This document shows, piece by piece, positions 24,757 to 33,887 of a stretch of 64,000 bases of DNA. The notes below the pieces were generated by a model. It had not been told where the DNA came from. It saw nothing but the letters and a program-made list of their open reading frames with translations, and made no database searches. The position numbers and the translations under genes are program-made. The stretch is from Streptomyces candidus. GTDB taxonomy: Bacteria > Actinomycetota > Actinomycetes > Streptomycetales > Streptomycetaceae. The stretch lies in NCBI RefSeq assembly GCF_014207445.1, contig NZ_JACHEM010000014.1, positions 186,001 to 250,000 of the forward strand. Direction: 5' to 3'. How positions within the stretch are numbered: the stretch's first letter is position 1; the number at the start of each line of letters is the position of its first letter.

Positions 24757-26440
24757 GGCAGAACCTCTGTCGGGTGAGTGCCAGCAGGTGGAGGACTTCG
24801 GGGGCTCTGACCGCCAGCCCCGTGAGCACGAAGGTGACGGGGACGAGGACGCAGCCGGCGCAGAGACTCAGCAGTGGGCCGGCCGGCAGGGGGGCGGCCG
24901 CCCAGCCCGCGGTGGCGGCCGCCGCGGCGGCGACGATCAGTCTGCCGAGCGCGAGGCTGACCCCGCGTACGTCGACGGGCAGTACGCGGGAGCCGAGGCC
25001 GGCCAGCAGGAGCAGAGCGGTGGTGGTGATGCCCACGGCGTTGGCCGCGGCGATCCCGTAGACCCCCCAGGGGCCCACGGTGACCGCGCCCGCCGCGATC
25101 GTCACGGCGAGCCCGGCGCCCATCGAGGCGGCGGGGTACCAGGTGGGCCGGGCCGAGGAGAAGAACGGGCGGCCCAGCGCCCCCACCAAACAGTGCCCGA
25201 GGAGGCCGAGCGCGTACAGCCGCATCACCGTAGCGGTGGCGGCGGTGTCCTGGGCGTCGAACGCGCCGCGCTGGAAAAGGACTTCGATGATCTGCGGGGC
25301 GTAGCCGAGGACCATGGCGGTGCCGAGCAGGACGATGGCCCCCGCCACGCCCAGGTCCCGTTCGACGCGGCGGCGTGCGCGCTCCAGGTCGCCCTCGGCC
25401 ATGGCCTGGGCGAGGGCGGGGAAGGTCACGGTGCAGATCATCAGCGACAGCACCATCGGCATCTGGGCGACCTTCTGCGCGTAGTTGAGGTGGGAGATGG
25501 CGCCCGCGGGCAGCCCGGAGGCGAAGAAGCGCTCGACCAGGACCTGGGACTGCCGGCTGAGCGTGAAGGCTATGACGGGCAGCAGGAGGGCGATGCCCAG
25601 GTGCCGGATGGTCGCGGCGCGGGGCGTTCCGGGCGGCCGGCGGGTGCGTCGGCCCGGTCGGCGCGGCCCCACCAGCCGTACGAATCCGGGCAGTTGGACG
25701 AGGACCATGAGCAGACTGCCGAGGGCCACTCCGGCGGCCGCGGCGCGCACTCCCCACATGCTGTGCAGGGCGAGCATGGTGGCGATGACGCCGAGGTTGT
25801 ACGCGACGTACACTCCGGCCGGCGCGAGGAACCTGCCGTGGGCGCGCAGCCCCGCACTGCAGTAGCCGGTGAGGGCGAAGGTGAGCACGGTGATCGAGGT
25901 CAGACGGGTGCAGTCGACGGCCAGTCGGGGGTCCTCGAAGCCGGGGGCGAGCACCCGCACGACCCAGGGCGCTCCGAGCATCAGCAGCCCCGCCAGGCAG
26001 GCCAGCAGGCCGAAGAGGCGCGGGCAGGTGGCGGTGACCAGCGCCCGGACGGGGTCCGGCTCGGAGCCGTCCGGGGCGGCGGCGGCACGTCGCAGGAGGG
26101 CGTGGCTGAAGGCGGGGATCAGCAGCAGCGCCATCGCGTCCTCGATCAGCAGGGTCGCGGCCATCTCGGGCACGGTCCAGGCGATGAGGAAGGCGTCGCT
26201 CTCCAGCCCCGCACCGAACAGGTGCGCGATGGTCTGGTCGCGCACCAGGCCGAGCAGCGAACCGGCCGCGGTGAGTGCGGCGGTGACCCACGCGGCGCGG
26301 ACGAGCAGACGCCCGAGCCGGGGCGGTTCGCTCTTGCCGGGGGTTGCGGCACTGCCGGTCGCACTGTCGGTCGCCACGGGCGGGACGGCGGCGGGATCCA
26401 CCTCCTCGGCCGGGTCCGTTCCGGTCCTGAGTTCGCTCAT
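24746..26440 (-). CDS. Wzx/MurJ-like lipid-linked sugar flippase
   Basis: This 564-residue polytopic protein with about 14 helices is of the MOP/MATE-MurJ type. GSLLGLVRDQTIAHLFGAG near residue 60 and AQKVAQMPMVLSLMICTVTF further on are typical of MurJ/Wzx. It begins with a polar leader (MSELRTGTDPAEEVDP). It should flip undecaprenyl-linked repeat units outward. ATGA links it to the polymerase, and it overlaps the deacetylase by 11 bp. A second, separate flippase lies at 41382-43178. Confidence 0.88.
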   Translation of the reverse strand: MSELRTGTDPAEEVDPAAVPPVATDSATGSAATPGKSEPPRLGRLLVRAAWVTAALTAAGSLLGLVRDQTIAHLFGAGLESDAFLIAWTVPEMAATLLIEDAMALLLIPAFSHALLRRAAAAPDGSEPDPVRALVTATCPRLFGLLACLAGLLMLGAPWVVRVLAPGFEDPRLAVDCTRLTSITVLTFALTGYCSAGLRAHGRFLAPAGVYVAYNLGVIATMLALHSMWGVRAAAAGVALGSLLMVLVQLPGFVRLVGPRRPGRRTRRPPGTPRAATIRHLGIALLLPVIAFTLSRQSQVLVERFFASGLPAGAISHLNYAQKVAQMPMVLSLMICTVTFPALAQAMAEGDLERARRRVERDLGVAGAIVLLGTAMVLGYAPQIIEVLFQRGAFDAQDTAATATVMRLYALGLLGHCLVGALGRPFFSSARPTWYPAASMGAGLAVTIAAGAVTVGPWGVYGIAAANAVGITTTALLLLAGLGSRVLPVDVRGVSLALGRLIVAAAAAATAGWAAAPLPAGPLLSLCAGCVLVPVTFVLTGLAVRAPEVLHLLALTRQRFCHDR

Positions 26441-27864
26441 GTCGCTGCCCGCGCTTCCGCTTCGACCGGCGCGCCCGGGACCCGGGCCGACGGGCAGGCG
26501 GGGGCGGGGGATGCCGCGTGCCGCGGTCCCGCCAGCGCCCACCAGGCGGCCAGGCCGAAGACGATGCCGGTGAGGACGGTCGAGGGGCCGCCGATGTCGG
26601 CGTACAGAAAGTCGACGGTCTGCCACAGGGCCAGTCCGACGGCCACCAGTCCGCAGTCGGCGGCGGCCACGGTCCGCCTCCCGGCGGGCAGCAGTCGGCG
26701 TACGCCGCCCACGAGCACCGCCGCCCAGCTGCCGACGAAGGCGGTGACGCCGATCAGCCCCTGCTCGCTGAGGACGAGCAGATACATGTTGTGCGGGGAC
26801 AGCAGGGGCTGCTTCTCGAAGGAGCGGCCGGCGCCCGCGGTGTCGCTGCCCGAGGACAGGCCGATCGAGGCGTGCGCGTCGCGGTGTGCGGGGAACCCCT
26901 TGAGTCCGACCCCGGCGGCGGGCTGTTCGCGCCACATGCTCGTCGCGGCGGCCCACATGGTGTACCGGTCGTTGACGGACCGGTCGGGGGTGTCGGTCAC
27001 CTGCGTGATGCTGGTGAGCCGTTGCGAGATCATCTCGGATCCGACGCCGAACCCCACGACCAGGACCACCGAGGCGGGCACCAGGACCGCGAGGGTGCGC
27101 ATCGCCAGGCGCCGGCCGGCCAGCAGGAGCAGGGTGGCGCCGGCGATCACCGTGGCGATCCAGGCTCCCCGGCTGAAGGACAGCGCCAGGGGTACGACGA
27201 GACCCATCGCGGCGACGAGCGCTGCGGGCCGCAGCCAGCCGGGGGCGTGGCGCGGCGTGCGCAGGGCGAGTGCCGCCGCGGCGAGCAGGCCGTAGGCGAC
27301 GACGGTGGCCATGCCCATCACGTCGGTGGGCCCGAAGGTACCCACCGCGCGGATGTCCTCGCCCATGTAGGACGCGCCCGTGCCGGTGACGTACTGGTGG
27401 ACGCCGACGACGCCCTGCACGAGCGCGAGTACGACGAGGCAGCCGGTGACGACCCGGAAGCCCCAGGCGTCGCGGATCAGCAGGACCACGGCCAGCGGCA
27501 CCAGGACGAACACCTGGAGGTAGCGGACGAAGCCGGTCAGGCTCAGCGCGGGGTCGGCCGAGGTGACGGTGGCGATCGCGCAGCCCACCGCGGGGGCGCC
27601 GAAGACGAACACGGCGACCGGTGCCAACGGTTTCGTCCTGCGGCGCAGTACGCCGACCAGGGCGCAGAGCACCACGGCGCCCGATGCGGCGTCGGCCGGG
27701 GTGACACGCGCCGGGCCGCCGGCCCCGGCGCCGTGCACGGGGGCGGCCAGCAGCAGCACGGTCGCGAGGACCGGCAGCAGCGGCCACCAGCGCGCCGTCG
27801 CCTCCCGGACACGGACGGCCGCGGCCGGTGGCGGTGCGGGAACGGCGGTCCCATGGGCGTGCAT
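26437..27864 (-). CDS. Wzy/O-antigen-ligase-type polymerase
   Basis: This 475-residue polytopic protein of the O-antigen polymerase/ligase group has about 11 helices. A large periplasmic loop includes SSGSDTAGAGRSFEKQPLLS and the typical SPHNMYLLVLSEQGLIG motif. The start at 27864 is chosen because the frame upstream is the sugar transferase in another reading. It should polymerise exported repeat units. Confidence 0.85.
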   Translation of the reverse strand: MHAHGTAVPAPPPAAAVRVREATARWWPLLPVLATVLLLAAPVHGAGAGGPARVTPADAASGAVVLCALVGVLRRRTKPLAPVAVFVFGAPAVGCAIATVTSADPALSLTGFVRYLQVFVLVPLAVVLLIRDAWGFRVVTGCLVVLALVQGVVGVHQYVTGTGASYMGEDIRAVGTFGPTDVMGMATVVAYGLLAAAALALRTPRHAPGWLRPAALVAAMGLVVPLALSFSRGAWIATVIAGATLLLLAGRRLAMRTLAVLVPASVVLVVGFGVGSEMISQRLTSITQVTDTPDRSVNDRYTMWAAATSMWREQPAAGVGLKGFPAHRDAHASIGLSSGSDTAGAGRSFEKQPLLSPHNMYLLVLSEQGLIGVTAFVGSWAAVLVGGVRRLLPAGRRTVAAADCGLVAVGLALWQTVDFLYADIGGPSTVLTGIVFGLAAWWALAGPRHAASPAPACPSARVPGAPVEAEARAAT

Positions 27865-27866
27865 GC

Positions 27867-29330
27867 TCAGCTGCCTCCGAACCGGAACAAGGAGGCGGCG
27901 GTGCGCACGAGGATGCACATGTCCTGCCACAGCGACCAGGTCTCGATGTAGTGGTTGTCGAACCGGGCGCGGTCCTCGATCGATGTGTCGCCGCGGAGCC
28001 CGTTGACCTGGGCGAGGCCGGTGATGCCGACGGGCACGCGGTGGCGTGCCCGGTAGCCGGGGTAGGTCTGGCCGAACTGGGTGACGAAATAGGGCCGTTC
28101 GGGCCGGGGGCCGACCATGCTCATGTCGCCGCGCAGCACGTTCCACAGCTGTGGCAGCTCGTCGAGCGAGGAGCGTCGCAGCAGGCTGCCCACCGGACTC
28201 ATCCGGCGGTCGAGAGCAACGCTCCAGCGGGTGGCCGACTCGTGCGCGTCGGCCGGCCGCAGGGTGCGGAACTTGAGGAGGACGAACGGCCGCCCGTGCA
28301 GTCCGACGCGTTCTTGACGGAACAGGACGCCCGGCCCGTCGGAGAGCCGGACGGCGAGCGCGCAGACTGCGAGCACGGGCGCGGCGAGGACCAGGAAGAC
28401 AGCTGCCAGTACGACGTCCAGGGTTCGCTTGGCCTTCAGCGCGACCGTCTTCCGCGGCACCGCCATGGGGCGCACGGCGAACCCCCACAGATGGTCGGCG
28501 CCCGCCGACGCGCCCGGCCCCGCGGAGTCCGCGGCTGGGCCCTCGACGGCCCAGAGTCGGCAGCCGAGTCCGGTCAGCAGCGCGGCCAGTGCCTGCGGGT
28601 CCACCTCGCCCTCGTGCGGCCGGAGGAAGACGGCGTGCCGCACGTCGGCCTGCACGACCGCCCGGCTGACGTCCTCCGCCGTGGCGAGCACGGGCAGGGT
28701 GCGCAGGTCCGCCGACGGTTTCTCGGGCGTACCGACCCGGCCCACCGGCCGCATGCCGTACTCGGCTCGCTCGTACAGGGCGGCGGTGAGGCGCTCGGCG
28801 GCGGGTCCGCCGCCGACGACGAGCGTCGACTGGGGGTTTCGGGCGGCGCGCCGGCGGTTCAGCCGGTAGGCCCCGGCCCGGCCCCCGCACACCAGCAGGG
28901 CCTGGAGGGCCGCCGCCGCGCATACCGCCGACCACCCTCCGGGCTCGGAGCCGTACGCGGCGAGCGCCTCGGTGGTGACGCACCACTGGAGCAGGGCGAG
29001 ACCGCAGAGCGCGGGCAGTTCGGCGAGCGCGGCCGGGGAGAGCCGCGGACGGTACAGGCCGCAGTGGGCGAGCAGCAGCAGCTGTACGCACACCAGCGGG
29101 ACGATCGGCCACCAGGGCCGGGCGATGCCCGGCGACAGCAGCAGGGCCGCCGAGAGAGCGATCGCGTCGCTGGTGAGCAGGGTTGCGAGGTGCCTGTTCC
29201 CGCGGGCCGCGTTTCCGGCGGGGGCGGCGGGCCGGCGCCGTGGGGATCTGCGGGGCGCGTGCAGCAGCGTCGAGCTGAGGACGGCCTCGCGGGGGGACGC
29301 CTGCGGCGCGGGCGCGCTCTCTGTCGTCAT
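27867..29330 (-). CDS. Polyprenyl-phosphate sugar-1-phosphate transferase
   Basis: This 487-residue integral membrane initiating transferase of the WbaP/CpsE type has five N-terminal helices, a nucleotide-binding-like middle (TLVVGGGPAAERL) and a C-terminal catalytic domain from about residue 300. Catalytic blocks are KFRTL, DELPQLWNVLRGDMSMVGPR and VGITGLAQVNGLRG. It transfers the first sugar-1-P onto undecaprenyl phosphate. It overlaps the first glycosyltransferase's stop (TAATG) and is two bases from the polymerase start. Confidence 0.93.
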   Translation of the reverse strand: MTTESAPAPQASPREAVLSSTLLHAPRRSPRRRPAAPAGNAARGNRHLATLLTSDAIALSAALLLSPGIARPWWPIVPLVCVQLLLLAHCGLYRPRLSPAALAELPALCGLALLQWCVTTEALAAYGSEPGGWSAVCAAAALQALLVCGGRAGAYRLNRRRAARNPQSTLVVGGGPAAERLTAALYERAEYGMRPVGRVGTPEKPSADLRTLPVLATAEDVSRAVVQADVRHAVFLRPHEGEVDPQALAALLTGLGCRLWAVEGPAADSAGPGASAGADHLWGFAVRPMAVPRKTVALKAKRTLDVVLAAVFLVLAAPVLAVCALAVRLSDGPGVLFRQERVGLHGRPFVLLKFRTLRPADAHESATRWSVALDRRMSPVGSLLRRSSLDELPQLWNVLRGDMSMVGPRPERPYFVTQFGQTYPGYRARHRVPVGITGLAQVNGLRGDTSIEDRARFDNHYIETWSLWQDMCILVRTAASLFRFGGS

Positions 29331-30505
29331 TACGGGGTGCACTCCCTCGTTGCGGGCCGGGACGGGCCGAGGACTTCCTGGTAGAGGTCGAGGACTGCCG
29401 CAGCGGTGGTGCGTACGTCGTGTGCGGCGCGGGCGTGGCTCCGGGCCCGCCGTCCCAGGGCCTCCCGCAGGGCGGGGTCGGACAGGAGTGCGGTGAGTGC
29501 GCTCCGCAGCGCCGCGGGCTCCTGCGGCGGTACGAGGCAGTGGGCGCCGTCGCCGGGAGGCAGGCTCTCCCGGGCGCCGCTGACGTCGCTCACCACGACG
29601 GGGGTGCCGCAGGCCATGGCTTCGAGGGGGGCCAGGGCCATGCCCTCCCAGCGCGAGGGGAGGACGACGACGTCGGCCGCGCGCAGCCAGGGCCGGGTGT
29701 CGGCGACCGCTCCGGTGAACAGCACCCCGGGCGGGGCGAGGTGACGCAACCGCTCCCCCTCGGGGCCGTCGCCCACCAGAACGAGCCGTGCGCCCGGAAC
29801 CGCCCGGACAACCCCGGGCCAGGCCCGCAGCAGGACGTCCTGCCCCTTCTGCCGGCACAGCCGGCCCACGCAGACGACCAGCGGGGCGCCGGCCGGCAGC
29901 CCGTCGAGCGGCGGCACGTGCGCGCGCGCCCCGGTGCGGTCGGGCGCACTGTCGGCGCCGAACCGGTCGAGGTCGATGCCATTGCGGATCACCGACCAGC
30001 GGGCGGCGATCCCCGCTTCCTCCCCGGCGCGCCGTTCGGCTTCGCTGACGCACAGGATCCTGGTGCTCCAGCGGGCCGCGTGGCGCTCCCAGGTACGGGC
30101 CAGGCCGGCGGGGCGTCCCTCCATCGCGTCGAACGACCAGGCGTGCGGCTGGAAGACGGTCGGGATCCGGCCCCGTACCGCGAGCCGGCCGGCCAGCCCG
30201 GCCTTGGCACTGTGCGCGTGCAGGACGTCGGTCCCGCTCAGCCGGATCAGCCGGGCGGCGGTCGCCACCTCGGAGGCGAGTGCGGGGCCGGGGGCGCGGC
30301 CGGCGGACCAGGGGAGCACTTCCGCCCCGGCCTCGGCCGCCTGTCCGGCGAGGGGCCCGCCGGGCGGGCAGGCCACCAGCGCGCGCACCCCTCTGCCGAC
30401 CTGGGATCTGACGAGGTCGACGACCATCCGGGCGACTCCGCCGTCCACCGGCTGCACCAGGTGAAGAACCGTCAGCGGCCGCTTCCCGGCACGGCTCTGC
30501 CTCAC
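29330..30505 (-). CDS. GT4-family glycosyltransferase, first gene of operon
   Basis: This 391-residue GT-B enzyme has N-terminal LTVLHLVQPVDGGVARMVVD and a C-terminal nucleotide-sugar region with VVCVGRLCRQKGQDVLLRAW and EGMALAPLEAMACGTPVV. It starts at GTG 30505, preceded by GAAGGGAG; the longer frame to 30592 has lower coding quality. It is the first gene of the eight-gene run, so the operon promoter should lie just upstream. Confidence 0.9.
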   Translation of the reverse strand: MRQSRAGKRPLTVLHLVQPVDGGVARMVVDLVRSQVGRGVRALVACPPGGPLAGQAAEAGAEVLPWSAGRAPGPALASEVATAARLIRLSGTDVLHAHSAKAGLAGRLAVRGRIPTVFQPHAWSFDAMEGRPAGLARTWERHAARWSTRILCVSEAERRAGEEAGIAARWSVIRNGIDLDRFGADSAPDRTGARAHVPPLDGLPAGAPLVVCVGRLCRQKGQDVLLRAWPGVVRAVPGARLVLVGDGPEGERLRHLAPPGVLFTGAVADTRPWLRAADVVVLPSRWEGMALAPLEAMACGTPVVVSDVSGARESLPPGDGAHCLVPPQEPAALRSALTALLSDPALREALGRRARSHARAAHDVRTTAAAVLDLYQEVLGPSRPATRECTP

Positions 30506-31171
30506 GGGTGGCTCCCTTCGTGCGTGGAAGTTGATCGGGCTGGGGCGCGGACATCGGAACGGGCGGCCTCGCCGCCGAGGGACCCGGTGCACTCCCCTTG
30601 GAACGGGTGCGTGCGCGGCGTCCGCGGGTATGCACCGCGCGTCGGGCCCGGGCGTTCCGGGGAGGGGCGGGAGGGGTTCTCCGCTCGCGTGGGGGCCGCG
30701 GTCGGCACGGGACCGCTACGGCGCCGGCCGCGGTGCGGGGAGAAATGCCCGGCGGTACCAGGTACCGGCCCGGACCGGGCGAACCGCATTCATATGACGA
30801 ATGGAACGGACCGGATCGGCGTTTCCCCAGTGCCCGACGAAGCAGCGCTCATCGACTTCTGCACGCGTCGCACTCCGCATTCCGTAGGACAAAAGGAGGA
30901 GTGCACATTCTCAGACGGCCGATACAAGCCACAGCAGGCGCGCGTGCGCACACAGTCGAAATTCTCCTTACACCCATTCGGCGGGGCGCCCGGACGGCCG
31001 GGCGAACAGCCCCGGACGGCCGAGGAGTCAGGACTTTTAACGCTCGATCAGTCCCTTTGCGTACACCGTCCATGACACCTCACCCGAAAGAGCGCACCTA
31101 CCACGGAAGACACACCGACGTTGTTACCCTTCGATTTCATCTCATCACTCAGAGTCACCAAAGGAGTGCGT
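30506..31171. other. Divergent intergenic region between polysaccharide operon and FAD oxygenase
   Basis: About 665 bp of lower-GC sequence. It holds the promoters of both transcription units. A 93-codon plus-strand frame (30794-31075) begins MTNGTDRIGVSPVPDEA and contains a TTA leucine codon, but its third positions are poorly biased and it has no clear ribosome-binding site, so I do not call it. An AGGAGG at 30894-30899 lies too close to the GTG at 30901 to be convincing. Confidence 0.4.
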
Positions 31172-32437
31172 GTGCGGTTCGCGTGCGTCGGCGGAGGGCC
31201 CGCCAGCCTGTACTTCGCGATCCTGATGAAGCGTCAGGATCCGGCCCATGAGGTCACCGTCTACGAACGCAACCCGGCCGGCGCCACCTACGGCTGGGGC
31301 GTGACCTACTGGGAAGGACTGCTCGACCAGCTCCGCGACTGCGATCCGGAGAGCGCCGAGAGCATCCGGGCCGCGTCGGTGCGCTGGCACGGCGGCATCG
31401 CGCACGTCGGGGAGCGCACCACCGCCCACGACGGCGACTCCGGGTACGGCATCAGCCGCCACCGCATGCTGGCGGTCCTCGCCGCGCGCGCCACCTCGCT
31501 CGGCGTACGCGTCGCCCACGAACACCCCTGGCCGTCCCACGGCCCGCTTCCCGACGCCGATCTCGTCGTCGCGGGCGACGGCGTCCACAGCGCACTGCGC
31601 GAACGTTTCGCCCGGCACTTCCGCCCCACGACCGTCGCGGGCCGCAACACCTATCTCTGGCTCGGCACCACCAGACGGTTCGACGCGTTCACCTTCAGCT
31701 TCGTGGAGACACCGCACGGCTGGATCTGGTGCTACGCCTACGGGTACGACGAGAACCGCAGCACCTTCATCGTGGAGTGCTCGCCGGAGACCCGCCGGGG
31801 CCTGGGACTCGACGCGACGGACGAGGCGGGAACACTGGCGGTCCTGACCCGGCTCTTCGCCCGGCCGCTGCAGGGGCACCCCCTCATCGGCCCGGCGGGC
31901 TCCGACGGGCAGGCACGCTGGCAGACCTTCCGGACCCTGACCAACGAGCGGTGGCACCAGGACAACGTCGTCCTCCTCGGCGACGCCGCCCACACCACCC
32001 ACTACTCGATCGGTGCGGGAACCACACTCGCCATCGAGGACGCCCGGGCACTCGCCGCCGCACTGCGCGACGAACCCGCCACCGCCACCGCTCTGCGGCG
32101 CTACGAACAGCAACGCAAAGCAGCGCTGCTCACCGCCCAGAGCGCGGCGCACTACAGCGCCCAGTGGTACGAGAACCTGCCCCGCTACCTCCGGTTGCCG
32201 CCCGCACACATGTTCGCCCTGCTCGGCCAGCGCCACTCCCCCCTCCTGCCCCACCTGCCGCCCCAGCTCTACTACCGCCTCAACCGCGCCACGGATCATC
32301 TCCCGGCCCTCCGCACCCTGAAGCGCCGCCTCGCACCGCACCTCGCACGCCTCACGCACACCCCCGACCGACGGCCGGACGAGCCGCGCACGCTGCCGGA
32401 TCCGCCCAAGGTCGGCGCCGCTCCGCCCCGCCGGTGA
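31172..32437 (+). CDS. FAD-dependent monooxygenase (anthraniloyl-CoA/VioD-like)
   Basis: This 421-residue FAD oxygenase has the dinucleotide-binding N-terminus VRFACVGGGPASLYFAILMK with ERNPAGATYGWGVTYWEG. The second FAD motif is LLGDAAHTTHYSIGAGT. The GGGPA plus TYGWGV/W pattern is that of anthraniloyl-CoA monooxygenase, salicylyl-CoA 5-hydroxylase and VioD relatives. The GTG at 31172 lies 5 bases after AAAGGAG. It is monocistronic. The substrate is unknown; it may be an aromatic or amino-aromatic compound, or a CoA ester. Confidence 0.78.
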   Translation: MRFACVGGGPASLYFAILMKRQDPAHEVTVYERNPAGATYGWGVTYWEGLLDQLRDCDPESAESIRAASVRWHGGIAHVGERTTAHDGDSGYGISRHRMLAVLAARATSLGVRVAHEHPWPSHGPLPDADLVVAGDGVHSALRERFARHFRPTTVAGRNTYLWLGTTRRFDAFTFSFVETPHGWIWCYAYGYDENRSTFIVECSPETRRGLGLDATDEAGTLAVLTRLFARPLQGHPLIGPAGSDGQARWQTFRTLTNERWHQDNVVLLGDAAHTTHYSIGAGTTLAIEDARALAAALRDEPATATALRRYEQQRKAALLTAQSAAHYSAQWYENLPRYLRLPPAHMFALLGQRHSPLLPHLPPQLYYRLNRATDHLPALRTLKRRLAPHLARLTHTPDRRPDEPRTLPDPPKVGAAPPRR

Positions 32438-32602
32438 TCCGACGTCGCCGTCCTCGCCGGGTCGCCCGCGGGGCCCCACCAGGTCACCCGGGACGGGCGC
32501 ACCCACGCCCCTCCTGCGACGCCCGGCAAGGCGCCGTCGTCCGTCGGACGAGCCGGTCGAGCCCCCGCGGCGCCCTTCGTTGCCATCCTCCGTGAGGGCG
32601 GG

Positions 32603-32636
32603 TTGACTTCCCGCCACTAGTGCATATTCACTAGTG
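32603..32636 (+). promoter_or_regulatory. Promoter with two CACTAGTG palindromes
   Basis: TTGACT (32603-32608) is followed after 16 bp by TATTCA (32625-32630). Two identical 8-bp palindromes CACTAGTG lie at 32615-32622 and 32629-32636, 6 bp apart, spanning the spacer and the -10. The layout suggests an operator controlling the signalling operon that begins about 130 bp downstream. Confidence 0.5.
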
Positions 32637-32668
32637 CGCAACTGATGCCCTCGCACTATGAGGTAGCA

Positions 32669-32773
32669 ATGGCACACCTGACAAAGAGAGGCCCGTCCAC
32701 GGGAAGGGCGCACGGATCCGTGCCGCGCCTGCACGCGTCGCACGCGAACCCGGAGAAGGGCGGGACGCCATGA
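32669..32773 (+). CDS. Possible 34-residue leader peptide
   Basis: The frame MAHLTKRGPSTGRAHG is preceded by GAGGT and ends with its TGA overlapping the STAS gene's ATG. This could couple translation of the signalling operon. No similarity is recognised; codon bias is weak, so it may be chance. Confidence 0.25.
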   Translation: MAHLTKRGPSTGRAHGSVPRLHASHANPEKGGTP

Positions 32774-33198
32774 CCGTTCGCCCGTTCACGTCACATGCCG
32801 CCGTTCACTCGGGCGTCGCCCGCGTGACTCTCGCCGGCGAACTCGACCTGGACACCGCCTTCCACGTCCGGGACACGGTGGCGGCCTGCCTGGTGAAGCA
32901 GCCGACGGAGGTCCGGCTCGATCTGACCGGCGTCTCGTTCTGCGACTGCTCCGGCCTGAACGCGTTGCTCGCGGTACGGAGTTCCGCTCTGCGGGCGGGC
33001 GTCGGCCTGCGCGTCGAAGGGATCGGAACACAGCCGGCCCGGCTGCTCGCCCTGATCGGGGCCGACGGCCTCTTCGCCGAGCGGGCGTCCTCCGCGACGG
33101 CGGTGCCCGCTCCGTGCGCCGCGGAGGCCGACACCCGTCGCCCCGATGCGGCCATGGCCGTCGCCGAAAAAGCTCCGTTGCGGGGCCTTCTGGCATGA
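32770..33198 (+). CDS. STAS-domain anti-sigma factor antagonist
   Basis: This 142-residue STAS protein begins VHSGVARVTLAGELDLDTA and has the phosphorylatable Ser61 in FCDCSGLNALL. In this family the unphosphorylated form binds an anti-sigma kinase and frees a sigma factor. The C-terminus carries an extra Ala-rich tail (about 110-142). No anti-sigma kinase is adjacent; the genes that follow are two-component proteins. GGAG lies upstream of the ATG. Confidence 0.88.
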   Translation: MTVRPFTSHAAVHSGVARVTLAGELDLDTAFHVRDTVAACLVKQPTEVRLDLTGVSFCDCSGLNALLAVRSSALRAGVGLRVEGIGTQPARLLALIGADGLFAERASSATAVPAPCAAEADTRRPDAAMAVAEKAPLRGLLA

Positions 33199-33230
33199 TC
33201 GTGCAGTCCGCCACCTGCAAGGATGCACAG

Positions 33231-33887
33231 ATGCCTTCACCCTCCCCGCACAGTCGTCCGGTCCGAGTCCTGTTGGTGGAGGACCACGACATGGTGGCGG
33301 AGGCCATCTGCCTCGCCCTGGAACGCTCGCCCGGTCTTCGGATCGTGGGCCGTGCGGCGTCGGTGGCGTCGGCACTGGCCGACGCGCGGCGGACAGAACC
33401 CGATGTCGTACTGATGGACCGGCGTCTGCCCGACGGTGACGGGGTCGCCGCCATCGCCGACCTGCTGGCACTCGTGCCGAACGTGCGCGTACTGGTCCTG
33501 GCGGGCGAGGGAAGCGGGTCGGTCGCCGCGCGCGTCGCGGAGGCGGGCGGAGCCGGTCTGATTCTGAAGGCCCGCGGGCTGAGCGAACTGGAGGACGCCG
33601 TCCGCCGGGTGGCCCAGGGCGAGCTGGTGTTCAGTCAGGATCTGCTCGGCGACGTGCTGGGCCGGCTGGCAGGCAGGACATCGGGTCTCGGTGCGAACCT
33701 GACGCCGCGGGAGCGCGAGGCCCTCGCCCTCCTCGGGCAGGGCCGTACCACCGCGGAGATCAGCGAACAGTTGGGAGTCGCCCTCAACACCGGGCGCAAC
33801 CACGTCCAGCGGGTACTGGAGAAGCTGGGAGCGCGCTCCCAGCTGGAGGCCGTGACCATCGCACGACGGGAGGGGCTCCTCGCGTGA
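33231..33887 (+). CDS. LuxR/NarL-type response regulator
   Basis: This 218-residue response regulator has a receiver domain (about 9-125) with the probable phosphoacceptor Asp63 (VVLMDRRLP). A LuxR-type HTH follows, from LTPREREALALLGQGRTTAE to LNTGRNHVQRVLEKLGARS. AAGGA lies 8 bases before the ATG at 33231; an ATG at 33195 overlapping the STAS stop is an alternative that adds 12 residues. Its GTGA end couples it to the kinase. Confidence 0.88.
   Translation: MPSPSPHSRPVRVLLVEDHDMVAEAICLALERSPGLRIVGRAASVASALADARRTEPDVVLMDRRLPDGDGVAAIADLLALVPNVRVLVLAGEGSGSVAARVAEAGGAGLILKARGLSELEDAVRRVAQGELVFSQDLLGDVLGRLAGRTSGLGANLTPREREALALLGQGRTTAEISEQLGVALNTGRNHVQRVLEKLGARSQLEAVTIARREGLLA

Noticed and set aside
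24746..27787. 1013-codon frame that would fuse the polymerase region to the flippase
   Set aside because: The first 449 codons are a shadow of the polymerase gene; the flippase begins at the ATGA overlap.
30794..31075. 93-codon plus-strand frame with a TTA codon
   Set aside because: Interesting because TTA codons depend on bldA, but codon bias is poor and no ribosome-binding site precedes it.
30894..31251. Frame starting at GTG 30901 after AAAAGGAGGA
   Set aside because: The Shine-Dalgarno spacing of about one base is too short and the frame overlaps the FAD oxygenase.
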